From DASZYF01 sp035545535 (GTDB lineage: Bacteria; Actinomycetota; Actinomycetes; Mycobacteriales; CAJCIY01), in contig DASZYF010000076.1 in the NCBI GenBank assembly GCA_035545535.1, forward strand, positions 1 to 61,199: 61,199 nt of DNA, written 5' to 3'. The first letter of the stretch is position 1, and each line of letters begins with the position of its first letter. A model generated the notes under the pieces. That model was not told the origin of the DNA. It made no database searches and saw only the letters and a program-made list of their open reading frames with translations. The position numbers and the translations under genes are program-made. Of the stretch, positions 59,144 to 61,199 are shown one piece after another.

Positions 59144-61199
59144 GTGCGAGGGCGACGACGGGCGGCCGCGCTCTCCCTCGCGCTTGCCGTCACTCCCGTC
59201 GGCATCGCCGCCGCCGGTCGCGGCACCGAGCCCGTAGCCGCGACCACGTGGCTCGTCGGCGCGGCGACCGCCGACGTCTCACCCCAGCCGTACGTCGCGA
59301 CGAAGGACGCCGCCGAGTTCCCGCTCTGCAACACCGCGGTGTTCGACGGCCCGCGACACTTCGACCTCGAAGAGCCCTACATCGACGTCAACGGCAACGG
59401 GAAGTTCGACATCGCCGTCGATCAGGACGACCCGACGAAGACCGTCGCGGAACCGTTCTGCGATGCGAACGCGAACCTGCGCCGCGACACCCTCTACGAC
59501 TCGGGTGAGGTCGCGCAGGAGGTGACGTCGGTCCACGACCCCCTGCTCGTGCACGCGATCGCGGTGTCGGACGCGGCCGGCCACACTGTGCTCATCGCCG
59601 AGGTCACGACGCAGGGCCTGCACAGCAACGTCATCGATGCGATGCGCGCACTCGTGCTCGCGCAGGTACCGGCCGGCACCGGCGTCGTCATCGCCGCCAC
59701 CCACAACGAGTCGTCCCCCGACGAGATCGGCATCTACGGCGCGCCCGACAGCGGTCAGGACTTCGGCGTGCAGTCCGGCATCGACGACTACTACACGACG
59801 TTCCTCGAGCAGCAGACGGCGAAGGCCCTGCTCGCCGCCTACGCCAACCGCACGCCCGGGCACCTGCAGGTCGTCGAGACGCGGGTGCCACCGACGATCA
59901 AGCAGAACCTGTCGAAGACGTTCCCGACGACGACCGACGACGGCAAGCCCGTCGCCGTCGACCCGGACCTGCGCATCCTGCACGCGACCGCCGCCGACGG
60001 GCACACGGTCTTCACCGTCATGAACGAGGCCGACCACAACCAGGAGATCGGGCACGGCAAGAACGCCGGCGTGATGTCCAGCGACTGGCCCGGCTACTTC
60101 GAGCGCGCCACGGAGCGGGCGGTCGGCGGCATGGCGATGTTCATGCCGTCGGACATCGGGAGCATCGAGGACGCGATCACCGTCACGCCGCCGACGCCGC
60201 AGGACAAGGAGGGCACGTTCGGGCAGGCGCAGGCGACGGGCGAGACGCTCTCCCGGTTCGTCGTGAGCCGGCTGCCGAAGGGTGTCGACGTCACACCCGG
60301 GACGGTGCGCACCACGCGCGCGGTCTTCGACACGCCGCTGCAGAACAACCTGTTCCGCGGCGCCGCGGCGCTGGGCATCTTCGGGACGCGCTCGCTGTAC
60401 ACCGCGGGCGAGCCCACCGGGCGGGTCGGCACCGACCTGCGCACGAACGTGTCGCTCGTCGACATCGGGCCGCAGCTGCAGATCGTCGGCTGGCCGGGCG
60501 AGGCGTTCCCGGCGTTGGCGCTCGGGAGCCGCTGGGGCATCGACGAGGCCAGCTGCCCGCAGCGCCCCGCCCCCCCGATCCCGCTGTGGCACGCGCACGC
60601 GCAGCACCGCTTCCAGATGGGCCTGGCCGGAGACCTGCTCGGCTACCTCGAACCGCCGTGGGCCTGGTCGACCGATGCGGGCGTCATCGTCGACACCTGC
60701 TACGACGACCCGAGCACCGGCCGCGACCCGCGCGGACACCCGCACAAGCTCGAGACCGAGTCCGTGGGCCCGCAGTCGGCGGCCGACGCGGCGACGCACC
60801 TCACCGCGTTGCTCGACGCCGACGGCATCGACCCGATCGCGACCATCCACCGCGCGCGGTTCCTCACCGCGAGCGGCGCCGTGACGCGCGACCCGGCGAG
60901 CGCGGTGGCGCTGTGGGTCGCGGCGAGCGACGATGCGACGACGCTGGGCGCGAAGGATCCGATCGTCGCGCTCGCCGGCATCACGAGCTTCGGGACGCAC
61001 GCGGTGACCGCGACCGGCGTCCCGATGGACGGCAACGGGCACACGGTCGCCGCGGGTGACCGGCAGATCCGCGGGTTCGCACAGATCGACGCGCACGGCA
61101 CCGTCGTGCGCCGCTACTACGCCGACGTGTACCCGGCGCTCGCGGCGACGTCACCGGGCGCGGCGGTGCGCACGAGCACGAAGCACCCGAGCCGGACCC
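59144..61199 (+). CDS. Exported ceramidase-like protein (3' truncated by window end)
   Basis: An open frame of 685 codons running off the right edge. A basic N-terminus and hydrophobic core (AALSLALAVTPVGIAAAG) form a probable signal peptide. WLVGAATADVSPQ resembles the opening of neutral/alkaline ceramidase-like hydrolases (VGAG..DITP). IAATHNESSPDEIGIYG sits where relatives have a THNHEGPDTxG motif, so the second His is replaced here. Two acidic DVNGNGKFD-type segments look like calcium-binding loops. Substrate unknown. GTG 59144 is the likely start, 18 bp after lsr2. Confidence 0.8.
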   Translation, partial: MRGRRRAAALSLALAVTPVGIAAAGRGTEPVAATTWLVGAATADVSPQPYVATKDAAEFPLCNTAVFDGPRHFDLEEPYIDVNGNGKFDIAVDQDDPTKTVAEPFCDANANLRRDTLYDSGEVAQEVTSVHDPLLVHAIAVSDAAGHTVLIAEVTTQGLHSNVIDAMRALVLAQVPAGTGVVIAATHNESSPDEIGIYGAPDSGQDFGVQSGIDDYYTTFLEQQTAKALLAAYANRTPGHLQVVETRVPPTIKQNLSKTFPTTTDDGKPVAVDPDLRILHATAADGHTVFTVMNEADHNQEIGHGKNAGVMSSDWPGYFERATERAVGGMAMFMPSDIGSIEDAITVTPPTPQDKEGTFGQAQATGETLSRFVVSRLPKGVDVTPGTVRTTRAVFDTPLQNNLFRGAAALGIFGTRSLYTAGEPTGRVGTDLRTNVSLVDIGPQLQIVGWPGEAFPALALGSRWGIDEASCPQRPAPPIPLWHAHAQHRFQMGLAGDLLGYLEPPWAWSTDAGVIVDTCYDDPSTGRDPRGHPHKLETESVGPQSAADAATHLTALLDADGIDPIATIHRARFLTASGAVTRDPASAVALWVAASDDATTLGAKDPIVALAGITSFGTHAVTATGVPMDGNGHTVAAGDRQIRGFAQIDAHGTVVRRYYADVYPALAATSPGAAVRTSTKHPSRT

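Overview
The window is high-GC (roughly 70 percent) DNA of an actinomycete (Actinomycetota). Signs of this are frequent GTG starts, 4-bp start/stop overlaps, an Lsr2 nucleoid protein, an LAATG sortase signal, an Ada-AlkA fusion, and the conserved order etfBA / desulfurase-mnmA / ligA / gatCAB / ilvD / ilvBNC / serA / leuAB / cimA / gltX. I cannot place it to a genus. No phage structural genes, transposases, rRNA or CRISPR array are visible.

Layout. 1-770: tail of an unknown gene, a frameshifted HNH endonuclease remnant and tRNA-Glu/tRNA-Gln. 0.8-5 kb: gltX, an FAA hydrolase, a tiny four-cysteine protein and cimA. 5-19 kb: four paralogous secreted proteins mixed with two different ilvE genes, leuB and leuA. 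19-25 kb: a signalling module, with a cyclase-receiver fusion divergent from an exported protein / beta-propeller / histidine kinase operon. 25-38 kb: serA, an exported phosphodiester glycosidase, ilvC-ilvN-ilvB, an L,D-transpeptidase, a class B PBP and ilvD. 38-49 kb: a probable sortase-anchored protein, gatB-gatA-gatC, an ACT protein, a GGDEF-EAL protein and ligA with a MetE-like gene. 49-61 kb: Ada-AlkA and Ogt repair genes, an SDR, mnmA with a cysteine desulfurase, a CoA-ligase-like gene, etfA/etfB, a zinc dehydrogenase, lsr2 and a truncated ceramidase-like gene.

How it fits together. Much of branched-chain amino acid synthesis lies within 34 kb: citramalate synthase feeds isoleucine, IlvBN-IlvC-IlvD is the common trunk, LeuA and LeuB make leucine, and two IlvE proteins transaminate. 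Three transcripts carry short leader ORFs matching their end products: Ile-Ile before cimA, Ile-Leu-Val-Val before ilvB and four leucines before leuA. The cimA and ilvB leaders share one RNA architecture. About a dozen genes have a TANNNT box 6-7 nt before the start codon, as expected of leaderless mRNAs.

The most unusual content is the cyclase-receiver/histidine-kinase module with paired palindromes between its divergent arms, the four-member secreted family inside the amino acid region, and a short dispersed repeat present as a 34-bp tandem pair and as an in-frame copy inside the MetE-like gene.
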